A stretch of 64,000 nucleotides of DNA from Plotosus lineatus (lineage: Eukaryota > Chordata > Actinopteri > Siluriformes > Plotosidae), in contig CM045735.1 of NCBI GenBank assembly GCA_024760905.1, positions 4,994,161 through 5,058,160 of the forward strand, in the 5' to 3' direction. Under the pieces are notes generated by a model that saw only the letters and a list, made by a program, of their open reading frames with translations, was not told the origin of the DNA and did no database searches. The translations under genes were made by a program, and so were the position numbers. Each line of letters begins with the position of its first letter. Position 1 is the first letter of the stretch. This document shows, in pieces, positions 54,469-64,000 of this stretch.

Positions 54469-54472
<4 letters not shown>
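54338..54472 (+). other. Orphan hydrophobic ORF segment
   Basis: An ORF of about 45 codons starting MSAFIFCLALILTLTFLGK encodes two hydrophobic stretches (the second near MFILCITAG), separated by KIPQHANIT. It ends SLCGSES just before an (ATG)n repeat. It lies between SINEs and has no evident splice partners. I do not recognise it; it may be a gene remnant or a chance ORF. Confidence 0.15.
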
Positions 54473-54508
<36 letters not shown>

Positions 54509-54744
54509 CAGAGGAAAGATCCTGAATGTGAGTTGAGGATGTGAATATTACGGTCGTGATAGACTTCTCAGTGCTCATCATAATCCGTCACTGAGCGTGT
54601 AGCATAATCTGCTGCATCATCGGTTTGTTTGTGTGTTGAGCAGCAGCAAAAACTTTACATTTTTAAACTGGTGTCTGATCCAATAGGACTTTGGTTAAGA
54701 GGTGGTGAGGGTGGGGGGTGTCACACACCAAACGGGTCACCAGT

Positions 54745-54990
54745 CTCTTTTAGGGCTAACACAGACACAAACAACCATCCACACTCGCGTTCACAAGGAC
54801 GAATAATTCGGACTAATGACTTGCTTTAACCTGCATGGCTTTGGACTGTAGGAGGAAACCTGAGAACCCAGAGGAAACTCATCCAAGCACAGAAAAAACA
54901 TGCAACATCCAAAGAGAAAAACGTTCAAGAGCCGAGATCTTCACTGTGCCGCGACCGTGCTAGCCACTTTGTCACTGCGTCACTCAACAA
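54745..54990 (-). mobile_element. SINE S2, old copy
   Basis: 'catggctttggactgtaggaggaaacc' and 'gtgctagccactttgtcact' identify a diverged reverse copy. Confidence 0.45.
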
Positions 54991-55184
54991 TGTGCCCCAT
55001 TGCAATCATTTTCATTGCTTTCCGTGTTTGGAAAAAGTGATGTTGGGTTTACTTTTGATGTAAAAAAATCATGGTGTCCACCTTGTGTAGCTTTCTTCGT
55101 ATATTTTACAACAGCATTTTTATATTTGTACGATTTCAGAATCTCAGACCATCATCGCATAGTTTATTTGGCATTTGTTTTACG

Positions 55185-55672
55185 CCGGATGCCCTTCCTG
55201 ACGCAACCCTCTGCATTTATCCGGGCTTGGGACCGGCGTGAGGGAGAGACACTGGTTTGTGCCCCCCCCTGGCCCTGGGGAAAAGACAGAAGGCAGAGTT
55301 GGAGGTAGCAGAGATGAAAATGTTGAGGTTCTCTTTGGGAGTAACGAGGATGGATAGGATTAGGAATGAGCACGTCAGAGGGACAGCACATGTAAGACGT
55401 TTTGGAGACAAAGTCAGAGAGGCTAGATTGAGATGGTTTGGACATGTACAGAGGAGGGATAGTGAGTATATTGGTAATAGGATGCTGAGGCTGGAACTAC
55501 CAGGCAAAAGGCCTAGAGGAAGACCAAAGAGACGATTCATGGATGTGGTAAAGGAGGACATGAAGGTCGTTGGTGTAAGAGAAGAAGATGCAGAGGATAG
55601 GGTGAGATGGAGGCAGATGATTCGCTGTGGCGACCCCTGAAGGGAAAAGCCGAAAGGAAAAGAAGAAGACCA
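55185..55672 (+). mobile_element. LINE 3' fragment (L-B), copy 2 with 3' end
   Basis: Same protein as copy 1, but it continues to the end of the ORF (LPGKRPRGRPKRRFMDVVKE, then DRVRWRQMIRCGDP and stop) and into the short 3' tail GCGACCCCTGAAGGGAAAAG plus an AAGAAG-like end. The 5' side is joined to a SINE-tail-like piece (acgccggatgcccttcctgacgcaaccct). This 3' tail is the same sequence that ends several SINEs of this window. Confidence 0.75.
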
Positions 55673-55721
55673 TCATCAATCCTGAGATTTTTAATTCAAG
55701 CATTATACCCCAGCATATTTA

Positions 55722-55890
55722 TATTTACAACATCTGGCAGATGCTCTTATCCAGATCATCTTACAAGTATATTTTTTTATACAATTGATGGTTAAGGGCC
55801 TTGCTCAAGGGCCCAACAGTGGGATTGAACCACTACCCTTCAGATGAGCAACCCATTGCCTTCTTCACTAGGCCGCCTCTGCCCTGTGAT
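55722..55890 (-). repeat. V-SINE-like repeat
   Basis: 'catctggcagatgctcttatcc' and 'gggccttgctcaagggcccaac' are hallmarks of a widespread fish SINE; the antisense head follows. The same family is at 59885-60050 in the other orientation. Confidence 0.5.
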
Positions 55891-56565
55891 GGCCTGGTGA
55901 GCGATCCAGGGTGTATCCTGCCCAAGCTGTGACTCGGCTGAGATGGGCTCCAGTCTCCCTGTGAGCTTAATTGGAATTAAATAGCGTAGAAAATGAATGA
56001 ATGACTATTAAATAGAATTTAGCTTAACAACACAGAGAGAGTTTTTTCTGTGAGTCCACTAGAGGGAGACAGTGTGATAAGAATTGAAGGAGATGTTCTG
56101 CTCCCTCTACAATATGATTATTGAATTCATGATTTATTGGACAAGTCTTGAATTTCTCTAAATGATATACAGTAAATAAATTTATCATATTATTCCATCT
56201 GAACTTGGCAGGTCTCAATAAACACTGGTGGATGTTTTCACTTGCCTTAAAGAGCAGAAGTAGTTCCCCATATGCTATGCAAACATCTTTGGGTTTTTTT
56301 TTCTTTTGACATTGTGCTCTTTTCAGGATTAAAATCAAACCTTGCACACATAGATGAAGGTGAAACAGATGTTTGATTACTTTCCTGCACCTCAATTAAG
56401 TGTTAATGAGCAGTGGGGGATGTAATTAGGAATAAAGCCTGATGAGAAAGCTGACCCAGATGTTGATTAGGCAGGAGGAGGGCTCATTATGTACACACTC
56501 ATTATAAACCAGCCACAGACATTTCCTGGAGTTTTCAGCATACTCAAACTATAGGACCACACCCA

Positions 56566-56570
<5 letters not shown>

Positions 56571-56606
<36 letters not shown>

Positions 56607-57303
56607 GCAACCAAAAATGGCCTATGAAATTCATTCATTTATTTTCTAAGCTGGTTGATCCTGATTAAGGTCAGAGGTCCATCTCAGCCAACTCCATAGG
56701 GTACCCACGCAAGCACAGGGAGAACATGAAAACTCCACACAGAGACACCCAAGCCGGGGGAATCAAGCCCAGGACCTTCTTGCTGTGAAACAGGTGTTTC
56801 TAACCACTACGCCACCACCTGGCCTATGAAATGTATTCATAATAAAGAAATCAAATCAATGCAGGACCGACTGACACAGAGACATTATTTTTGTCCAGGT
56901 TTAAAACAATACCCCCCTGAAGCACATGCATAGGTACAAGATGGTATTGATATTCTTCAGAGTCAAATGGCCTCTGTTTAATCGGACTTGCATTTGAGAG
57001 ATTCTGCTGCTCTCTGCCAGTCGCTCAGACTCGAACCCTGGGCACCACTGTGGATTACTCGGATGTGACTATGGATAATTTAAAAAAATACTGAGAGAAC
57101 AGCAACCCAACCTTTCACTGGATACTGATGAAAGTCTAAAAATAGCATCAGGCTGGAGAGACAGAGAGAGTGCGCGAGCGAGAGAGAGAGAGAGAGAGAG
57201 AGAGCTTGCTCCTGACGTCAGCACTGCACTGAATCTCGTGTAGATGAGGTTTGGTAAGGATGGATTTCCAAAATATTTTTTCAGACACTCACATGCCCAG
57301 CAT

Positions 57304-57336
<33 letters not shown>
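56571..57336 (+). repeat. (CA)n, (GA)n and (CT)n arrays
   Basis: CA at 56571-56603, GA at 57176-57204 and CT at 57308-57335; between them is the S2 copy at 56628 and otherwise unassigned sequence. Confidence 0.8.
56628..56822 (-). mobile_element. SINE S2, internally deleted
   Basis: Tail (attcatttattttctaagc) joins nearly directly to the head half (ggagaacatgaaaactccac ... ctacgccacc). Confidence 0.6.
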
Positions 57337-57338
<2 letters not shown>

Positions 57339-57603
57339 GTATTTTCTTCCATACAATGACAGGCGGTCTGGTGTCTTCTGACATCTGTCACAACATTCAT
57401 TTCTGTAGTGTGAATGCTTTTCTCTTCCAGAACCTGCTACATGCTGGATCACAGCATGGACCTCTGTCGATGCACCAAAGTTCCTTCTCTGATCACCATG
57501 ACCATCAAAAGAGGTTTATTTCCACTATATGCGATCACTCTGTCCTTTAAAACAATAATCATCATTTTTTTATCATTTGAATCTAGAGCATAAGATCAGC
57601 AGC

Positions 57604-57928
57604 GGGCACAGTGGCGCAGTGGTTAGCATGTCTGCCATACATCAAGAAGATGCTGGGTTCGGTTCCCAGGCTCGGGGTGTTTCTGTCTGGAGTTTGCATG
57701 CATTGGTTTCTTCTGCGTGCTCCGGTTTCCTCCTACAACCCAAAAACATGCACAGTAGGCAAACCTATAGGTTTGTAGGCGTGACAGTGAGTGTGAATAG
57801 TCATGTGTGTGTTGGCTCTGCAATGACCTGATGACCTGCTGAGGACGTAGCATGCCTTTGCTGAGATGGGCGCCAGCCTCCCCATGACCCAAATTAGGAT
57901 TGCATGGCTTAGAAAATGAATGAATGAT
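57604..57928 (+). mobile_element. SINE S2, nearly complete
   Basis: Head gggcacagtggcgcagtggtt, B box GGGTTCGGTTCCC, body, and a tail ending 'gaaaatgaatgaatga'. It is the best forward example of the family here. Confidence 0.7.
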
Positions 57929-58074
57929 TACAAGTGATGTAGCTGTTGGCACATTCGCCACAAAGCACGAGTCTTGGGTCCGAGGCAGGGGCGTTTCTTT
58001 ATTTTTATAAAGAGGTTTTTTTTTTTTTTTTTTTTGGCCTATGATTTCTTACATGTATTACATGTAACCAATCG

Positions 58075-58300
58075 TGGTCTTCTCCAAGCTCATGCGTACT
58101 AGGTGTTGGATAGTGTTATCCTCTGAGTGTGTTACGCCGCTACTAAAGATACATTCACAGCATGAGAACATGTGCTTGGTTGTGATCACCTGCGTCAGAG
58201 GAAGCAAGTGCTTATCCACGCCATCCCTGGTCGGTAGTTGTCATGTGATAGGAAAGCTGTTCTCCATTGGTGGGGATTGGCTCTGACTAAACTGCTTTCC
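58075..58300 (+). repeat. Dispersed repeat S4, copy 5 (partial)
   Basis: The 3' half only: 'ggtcggtagttgtcatgtgatagg ... tggtggggattgg' as in copy 3. Confidence 0.45.
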
Positions 58301-58849
58301 CCTGAACCATTCGGGTACCATTAAAGCATGAGTTTAACTCAAAGAGATGCATGTTGGGCACTTTTAAAAATGGTTAAAGATACAAGACCAATCTTAAATC
58401 ACTTATAAAATCAATTCATTCATTCATTCATTTGCCGAACCCCCGTACGACCCCCGTGACATAGAAAATAGAGTTCAGTGTTTTCATAATGTTTTTTTTT
58501 TTTTTTTTTTGAGAGTGTGGGATGAATTCTAATGAATACAGTATAGGCTATGACTCGTACTGCAGCCCCGGACTAATTGCAGCCGCTTCGCAGTAGTTTG
58601 TGTGGTTTCTGAGAGCCCTGATTCGAACTCTGAGTGGGTGGACTTAGGAAGAAATACGTTTTAAACGAGTACGCCTGACATGCCCGGAGGAATGAGAAGA
58701 ATTCGCCTGTATTTGGTCATCAGCAGGGAGGGAACGGTGTGTGCTGTGGCATGAAAAACAACTTCATGACATACACAGCCTTACAAAACACTTCTGGGCT
58801 TCACATTACAAGGACATTTCAATACAACATGGACATTTATACAAAGACA

Positions 58850-58895
<46 letters not shown>

Positions 58896-59245
58896 CACAC
58901 GTGCAAAAAGACAGATATATTACTCATAAACTAGGTCACTGGTGATGGTTTGGAAAGTCAATTGCTTGTTGTGAATTTTCTGTTCTGGTCTCTCGTGGGA
59001 CGTGTCAGAGGAGGACGTGCAGAGGGAATCATGTTGCTGGAAGTGTCACCTCAAGTAACAGCACAACACGCGGGAATGCGACGGTATCAGACAGCACTGG
59101 TTTGGTTTTATTTCTTTTTTTTGAAGGTTATTGGTGGAATAAAATGAAAGTTATATAAGAGATATTAGATTATAGACTTTTTGATTTACTGTATTAATCC
59201 CGAAAGGGAAATTATTTCCTCTGCATTTAACTCATTCAAAGTGAA

Positions 59246-59294
<49 letters not shown>
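58850..59294 (+). repeat. (CA)n arrays
   Basis: CA at 58850-58893 and 59249-59294. The second lies in a dispersed repeat with 'tgccttgctcaagggcacttc'. Confidence 0.8.
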
Positions 59295-59296
<2 letters not shown>

Positions 59297-59531
59297 TGTG
59301 GTGCCTTGCTCAAGGGCACTTCAGCCATTTATGTGTAGGAAGTAATGGTGCTGCTCACTGTCCACCTCTCACACATTTTTCCTGCTGGTTTAGGAATCGA
59401 ACCAGCGACCTTTCAACCCCAAACCCGCTTTGCTCACCATTAGGCTGCAGCTGTGCTTTTATTATAATATATTATCTGCAGACTTGAGATCCTCTGAGAT
59501 TTTAGCACTATTGATTTGCTAAGGCAATGAG

Positions 59532-59872
59532 GGAAGTGGTGGCCTGGTGGTAAAGGGCGCTGTATCACTGATCCTAAGGTTGGGGGTTTGAGTCCCACTC
59601 TTCACAAGATTGTCCCTGCCCCCCCCAGTGCAGCCAACTGGGTTATCAAAGGCCGGCCATGTCCCTCACTGTCTATGGTGAGAGGTTCATGTAAAAGAAC
59701 CATTGCTGGCTTTCGTAAAGAGGAGCTGCAAAGCAAAGCCGTCAGCGTGTTTCTGTCCCTCGCTAAGAGGGTTGTGTCAGGAAGGGCATCCGACGTAAAA
59801 ACCTACGCCAAATCAAACGTGTGAATCATTCGCTGTGGCGACCCCTGATAAAGGAAAAAGCCGAAAGGAAAT
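59532..59872 (+). mobile_element. SINE S1 with LINE-type tail B
   Basis: The clearest forward example: tRNA-like head, body, 'gtgtcaggaagggcatccga', and the tail GCTGTGGCGACCCCTGATAA ending 'agccgaaaggaa'. Confidence 0.75.
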
Positions 59873-59884
59873 CTCATCATTTGC

Positions 59885-60050
59885 AAAGGCAATGGACTAT
59901 TGATCGGAAGGTTGGGGGTTCAATCCCCAGTACCACCACTGTTGGGCCCTTGAGCGAGGCCCTTAACCGTCACTTGGCCAGTTATATATAAATAATAATT
60001 GTAAGTCACTCTGGATAACAGAGTCTGCCAAATACTGTTAATGTACATCA
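59885..60050 (+). repeat. V-SINE-like repeat
   Basis: Forward copy: B box 'gggttcaatcccca', 'gttgggcccttgagc', and a tail 'cactctggataacagagtctgcc'. Confidence 0.5.
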
Positions 60051-60233
60051 GGTGATTTTCTTTAACAGTTTCATTCTAATTAGGACCGTGGGGAGGCTGG
60101 TGCCCATTCCAGCCAACTCTGGTGGGCAAGGGAAGAGTACACCCTGGACAGCTCACCAGGCCATCGCAGGGTGGAAACACGCTGACGGCTTTGCAGCTAC
60201 TCTTGTCGAAAGTCAGAAATCGTTCTTTTACAT

Positions 60234-60788
60234 CAGAGGTCTCCAATCTTATCCACAAAGGGCCAGTGTGGGTGCAGGGTTTCGCTTTAACCAAACAGTA
60301 GTCACACCTTCCACCTGTTTCAATCACTGGTTATCAAAAGAAAGAAAGAAAAAAAAAATAGATTCCACGTTCAACTCTGGAGTAGAGCCATCTTGGTGAG
60401 ATCACCTTGCTATAAATCCTAAAGCAAGGCGATCTCACCAAGATGGTGCCACTTCAGAATTGGAACAGTAATGGCCAATCTAGAACACGTTGGAGGGACT
60501 ATGTCTCTCGGCTTGTCTGGGACCGCCTCGGTGTCCCCCCGGGAGAGTTGGAGGAAGTGGCTGGGGAGAGGGACGTCTGGACCTCTTTGCTTAGGTTGCT
60601 GCCCCTGCGACCTGACCCTGGACTTAGCGGAAGATGATGATGATGATGATGATGATGTCCAATCTAGTTTTTTTTCCTGTTCTTTTTATGATCAGTGATT
60701 GAAACAGATGGAAGGTGTGGCTACTGTCTGGTTGAAGTGAAACCCTGCACCCACACCAGCCCTTGGTGGGTAAGATTGGAGACCACTG
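60234..60788. mobile_element. hAT-like element nested in a SINE
   Basis: Inverted ends of about 100 bp (left CAGAGGTCTCCAATCTTATC; the mirrored right end gives CAGTGGTCTCCAATCTTACC). The flanks ttttacat and atttacat are a 7/8 target duplication of a site inside an S1 SINE, whose two halves are 60060-60233 and 60789-60870. The interior carries the L-A LINE tail. Confidence 0.7.
60436..60645 (+). mobile_element. LINE (L-A) 3' end carried inside a hAT-like element
   Basis: The plus strand encodes the terminal part of the L-A LINE protein (RTRWRDYVSRLVWDRLGVPP, then GERDVWTSLLRLLPLRPDPG and stop), followed by a (GAT)n tail at 60636-60657. It lies wholly within the hAT-like element 60234-60788. 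Confidence 0.65.
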
Positions 60789-61067
60789 ATTTACATGAAC
60801 CTCACCATAGACAGTGAGAGACATGGACGGCCTTTGATAACCCAGTTAGTGCACTTGGGGCTGTCAATGTAAATGAGAGCCTGTATTCAAACCTCAATTC
60901 AAATCCTGTAAACACATTCACGGCTACTGTAGGCCTTACGGTACTCAGGTAGTGCGTCAGGTAACTCAAGGGATCCTGGATACATTTGTTAAGGCTTATT
61001 ACAGAAACTACATTGACTTCCACTTACCAAAACTTGCTAGTGGATGAATTAAGGTAAGATAAAGTCC

Positions 61068-61360
61068 GTTGGGATTTTTTCACCTGAGCCGAGTGGCTCA
61101 TCAGTCCGTTGCTTATCCCCAGTTTCCATCGCGTGAAGCGACTAGGAGTTCAACTCCTCCTGGATGGGACGCTAGTCCATCGCAGGTTACCTTCCCAGTA
61201 TATTTTTACTGGTACCCATTTATACTGCTGGGTGGACAGAGGCACACTTGTGGTTGAGAACTTGCCCAGGAGTCTTAGCACAGTGGGGGTCCAACTGGGA
61301 TTTCAACACACAACCTCCTGATCATGAGCACAGTACCCTAATCACTACACCACAACCCAC
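61068..61360 (+). repeat. Dispersed repeat S3, copy 2
   Basis: Longer copy of S3. It continues past copy 1 into 'aacctcctgatcatgagcac' and ends 'ctaatcactacaccacaaccc', which looks like an antisense tRNA-derived head. Confidence 0.55.
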
Positions 61361-61603
61361 TGTGGATGGATTACCAATGCTAATATGCCCCTACGTATGA
61401 AAATTTGACCCAGTGTTCCTGACACTTCACTTTCAAGGTGAACTTGATGAAGCATTGAATGAAAATGATTTACTGAATGAACTAGAGTGGAACGGACAGA
61501 GTCCAGAGGACCTCAGCCAGGCACATATGGATCATGGTAACAAGTGCATTAATTAACTGAAAAAATCTGGCTAAGACTGCAGGCTTCATTATAACTTGGC
61601 ATA

Positions 61604-62325
61604 ACGGGGCACCACCGTGGCATAGCGGTTACCACATCTGACTCATGGCTGAAGCTCCTGGGTTTGAGTCTCGTGCTTGACGAGGCCGTTTCTGTAGGGC
61701 GTTTGCATGTTCTCGCTGTGTTGGCATGGGTTTGTTCCAGGTGCTCTGGTTTCCTTCCACAGTGTAAAGACATACACATTCGGGTCAATGTCTCTGAGTT
61801 GTGAGTGTGATTGGTTGTCTCTATGTGTCTCGCCAGTCAATTGCAAGAGCCAACCTTTCACACTCACACCAAGCAGCAATTTGAAACCGAATGTGAATGT
61901 CTTTGGAGTGTGGGAGGAAACCAGAGTACCCAGAAGAAACCCACACAAGCATGAGGATAACATACAAACTCCGCACAGAAACACCCGAACCCAAGACTCA
62001 AACCCAGGCCCTTGATGCTGCTCCTCCCTGGATCTTCATTCATTCACTTGTTCTGTAAGAAGCTTAATCCTAATTAGGGTCACAGGGAAGAGGGCAGGGT
62101 ACACCCTGGATAGCTAGCCAAGGCCACCACAGGGCCAGCACTCACACAAGGGGGAAATTTGGAACAGACAATTAGCATACTATGCATGTTTTTGGACTGT
62201 GAAAGGAAACCCACGTAAACCTTGAGGAGACCATGCGAACTCCATGCAGAAACACGTGACTCGAACCCAGGACCTACTTTCAACGAGGTGGGTGTGCGAA
62301 CCAGTCCACCATCGTGCCACCCTGG
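61604..62325. mobile_element. Three SINE S2 copies in tandem, mixed orientation
   Basis: 61604-61790 plus (head 'ccaccgtggcatagcggtt'), 61862-62025 minus (head half only) and 62036-62325 minus (tail to head, ending 'ccaccatcgtgccaccc'). Confidence 0.55.
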
Positions 62326-62924
62326 ATGTTTTCTGTCCATTACCTGCACTGAAGAATAAATGTCTCTGGTGGTCGTGAAAAATTTCAGCATGGCTAGTCA
62401 ACCATCACAGACATGACGTCCTCAACTTCAATGGGATCAGGCTCAGGATGACCACAGACAAGCCACTGTCTTGCTCGAGCATTCAGATTTAAAGCTGGTT
62501 GACACGAGATTTATTTGGACCCGACCTTGAACGGGACTGTCGAAACAGGGATTTTTATTATTTTGACTATTATGTGCCACAGACAACAGGCTGGTATCTG
62601 CTACTGACGTTTCATCAGCATGACGCAAGAGAGGCAGAGAGCTGAGGTTTTCGGTGCTGTGCTGCCTCAAATCAATGAGAGTTTACTGCTGAGATGATAG
62701 GAGAAGCTCTGCCTGGGGTCATCTTCTTTTTTTTTTTTTTTTTTTTTTGTATCCATGTAGCTGTCTCCATGGTCCTTGGCTTGAGCTTATATTTTAGGTC
62801 GCCACAGATCACTTCTTGGTTTAAAACCAACCTGTTTATGTCATTGCACTTGAAATGCATTTCAGTCTGTGTTCTGTTTCATATAGGATGTGACTCAATC
62901 ACATAAAAATTTATAACGATATCC

Positions 62925-62980
62925 ATATCATCATCATCATCGTCATCATCGTCATCATCATCATCATCATCATCATCATA
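62925..62980 (+). repeat. (TCA)n microsatellite
   Basis: ATCATC and GTCATC units over about 55 bp; other triplet arrays are (ATG)n at 54471-54508 and (GAT)n at 60636-60657. Confidence 0.9.
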
Positions 62981-63089
62981 TTCATTAGGTGTCAACTTTA
63001 AAACATGTGATTTTGACCTGAGCACAGGAACCATCCACATGAAACACTGACTTTAGAGAGAAGTGGAGTGAAAGAGTCTCCACACAAAC

Positions 63090-63165
63090 GCTGATTGGTT
63101 GATAAGAGTCGAAGCTGCAAGGTGATTGGACGAATCTCACGACTCGGGTGTAGCTGATTGGTCAC
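63090..63165 (+). promoter_or_regulatory. Triple ATTGG (CCAAT/NF-Y) array
   Basis: ATTGG pentamers at 63094-63098, 63125-63129 and 63157-63161 are spaced 31 and 32 bp, about three helical turns, the arrangement often seen for cooperating NF-Y sites. They sit about 300-375 bp upstream of a candidate first exon, in a stretch that turns CpG-rich towards the window end. Confidence 0.5.
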
Positions 63166-63192
63166 TTGTATTTGCGCGCTGCAGAGCAATAG

Positions 63193-63194
<2 letters not shown>

Positions 63195-63234
<40 letters not shown>

Positions 63235-63265
63235 ATGTGTGTGTGTGTGTGTGTGTGTGCGCGCG
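63195..63265 (+). repeat. (GT)n/(GC)n array, Z-DNA-prone
   Basis: GT repeats with GCGCGC interruptions between the CCAAT array and the candidate first exon; a second array at 63509-63535 follows the candidate donor. Confidence 0.85.
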
Positions 63266-63467
63266 CTCATTAACTTTCCATGGTACCCGAGATTGAGGAA
63301 AGATCTGAAGGAAGGAGGGATAATTGGGGGTAAAAGTGTCGCACTGAGCTGCGCACGAGCAGCACTTGGTTTCTTCCCTTCTTTCTGATCGCTGGACACA
63401 CACGCGCACAACGCACGCACAAACAGATACGCACATACACGCGCGCGCACGACCGCGAGCACCCACA

Positions 63468-63503
63468 TGCAGACCAGGATGGCGAAAGAGGCGCGAGACA
63501 AAG
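63468..63503 (+). CDS. Candidate first coding exon of an unidentified gene
   Basis: A short ORF starting MQTRMAKEARDK runs into a strong donor (AAAG|GTGAGG). It lies downstream of the triple CCAAT array, in CpG-rich sequence unlike the repeat desert before it. Two in-frame ATGs are available; the second has the better context (aggATGG). I do not recognise the protein from twelve residues, and the rest of the gene would be past 64000. It could also be a 5'UTR with a chance ORF. Confidence 0.3.
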
Positions 63504-64000
63504 GTGAGGTGTGTGTGTGTGTGTGTGTGTGTGCGTGCGTGTGCATGCACGTCTTGATTGAAACCTTCACGTGCACGAATGACAGAAACGGTGTGTTTAA
63601 TGGCGGGGACTGCTGGAATGCCCCGGTGTGTGTTACACGGGCACCGATGTTGCACAGGGTGACGCACTGACATTTCAGTCGAGTGCATGCGCGCGTGGGC
63701 GTGTGTGTGTGTGCGCGTGTGTGCGCGCGTGTGTGAGAGAGAGAATTTTCAGTTAATATCAATTGATTATAAATAGAAACACTGGAAACAATTTCTCGAT
63801 TTGGATCAAAGGCTGAGTGCGCACGAGCACGCGCGCCGCACGGAAACGGACCGGGTCTGCGCAACTCTGGTTCAGTCCGCATCACATCGCAGTATCTCAT
63901 GCAACACCCTCTCATCTCGCGCTGGAAACTTCTCCGAACTTCATGTAGCATACAGAACGTATCCTGTGCTTTTTATTCGGTGACGCACACTTACCGACCC

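Larger units (their letters stand above)
60060..60870 (-). mobile_element. SINE S1, tail A, split by a hAT-like insertion
   Basis: The tail and body occupy 60060-60233; the rest of the body resumes at 60789 (ttacatgaacctcaccatag) and decays near 60870. Confidence 0.65.

Noticed and set aside
57251..57550. 99-codon plus-strand ORF with a serine/leucine run
   Set aside because: It contains a (CT)n array and shows no domain or splice context.
28566..60870. Direct repeats that could suggest a CRISPR-like or satellite array
   Set aside because: They are dispersed SINE copies in both orientations, not regularly spaced units; CRISPR is not expected in a vertebrate genome.
62998..63951. 317-codon minus-strand ORF at the window end
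   Set aside because: Much of it is HTHTHT from CA repeats, with CpG-rich promoter sequence between; no domain is recognisable and it runs antisense to the CCAAT promoter and candidate exon.

Overview
This window is vertebrate nuclear DNA, most likely from a teleost fish. It has short coding exons in long AT-rich introns, GT-AG splice sites, very dense microsatellites, and crowds of tRNA-derived SINEs, LINE pieces and DNA-transposon relics of kinds common in fish. The species cannot be fixed from sequence alone.

Layout. Positions 1-3930 hold repeats, including an antisense LINE. At 3934-4127 (minus) lies the first coding exon of SRSF1; its other exons are not in the window. PIGS follows on the minus strand (6773-13153, 12 coding exons, 561 aa, complete). 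A SINE and simple-repeat stretch leads to ALDOC (minus, CDS 17434-25014, 8 coding exons, 363 aa, complete), whose transcript probably starts at a noncoding exon near 30.8-30.95 kb. Next is RSKR/SGK494 (minus, 34250-45259, 12 exons, 434 aa, complete). MRM3/RNMTL1 (plus, 46654-50332, 4 exons, 445 aa, complete) is head-to-head with RSKR. From 50.7 to about 63 kb there are only nested repeats. At 63.1-63.5 kb a triple-CCAAT promoter precedes a candidate first exon of an unidentified plus-strand gene that leaves the window. I rebuilt each gene exon by exon; reading phases agree across all junctions.

The genes are unrelated housekeeping or signalling loci: GPI-anchor transfer in the ER (PIGS), glycolysis (ALDOC), an AGC-like kinase (RSKR), mitochondrial 16S rRNA 2'-O-methylation (MRM3) and splicing (SRSF1). 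PIGS, ALDOC and RSKR are also neighbours in the human genome (17q11.2), so this is an old synteny block.

The most interesting signals are: (1) TG-repeat arrays at or next to splice sites, above all (TG)26 abutting the acceptor of the in-frame DFG exon of RSKR and (TG)13 at an ALDOC acceptor; (2) a SINE system built from modules, in which one head carries two different tails, one of them matching the 3' end of a LINE in the same window; (3) pogo/Tigger-like elements that keep remnants of a transposase helix-turn-helix; and (4) nested hAT-like elements with recognisable 8-bp target duplications.
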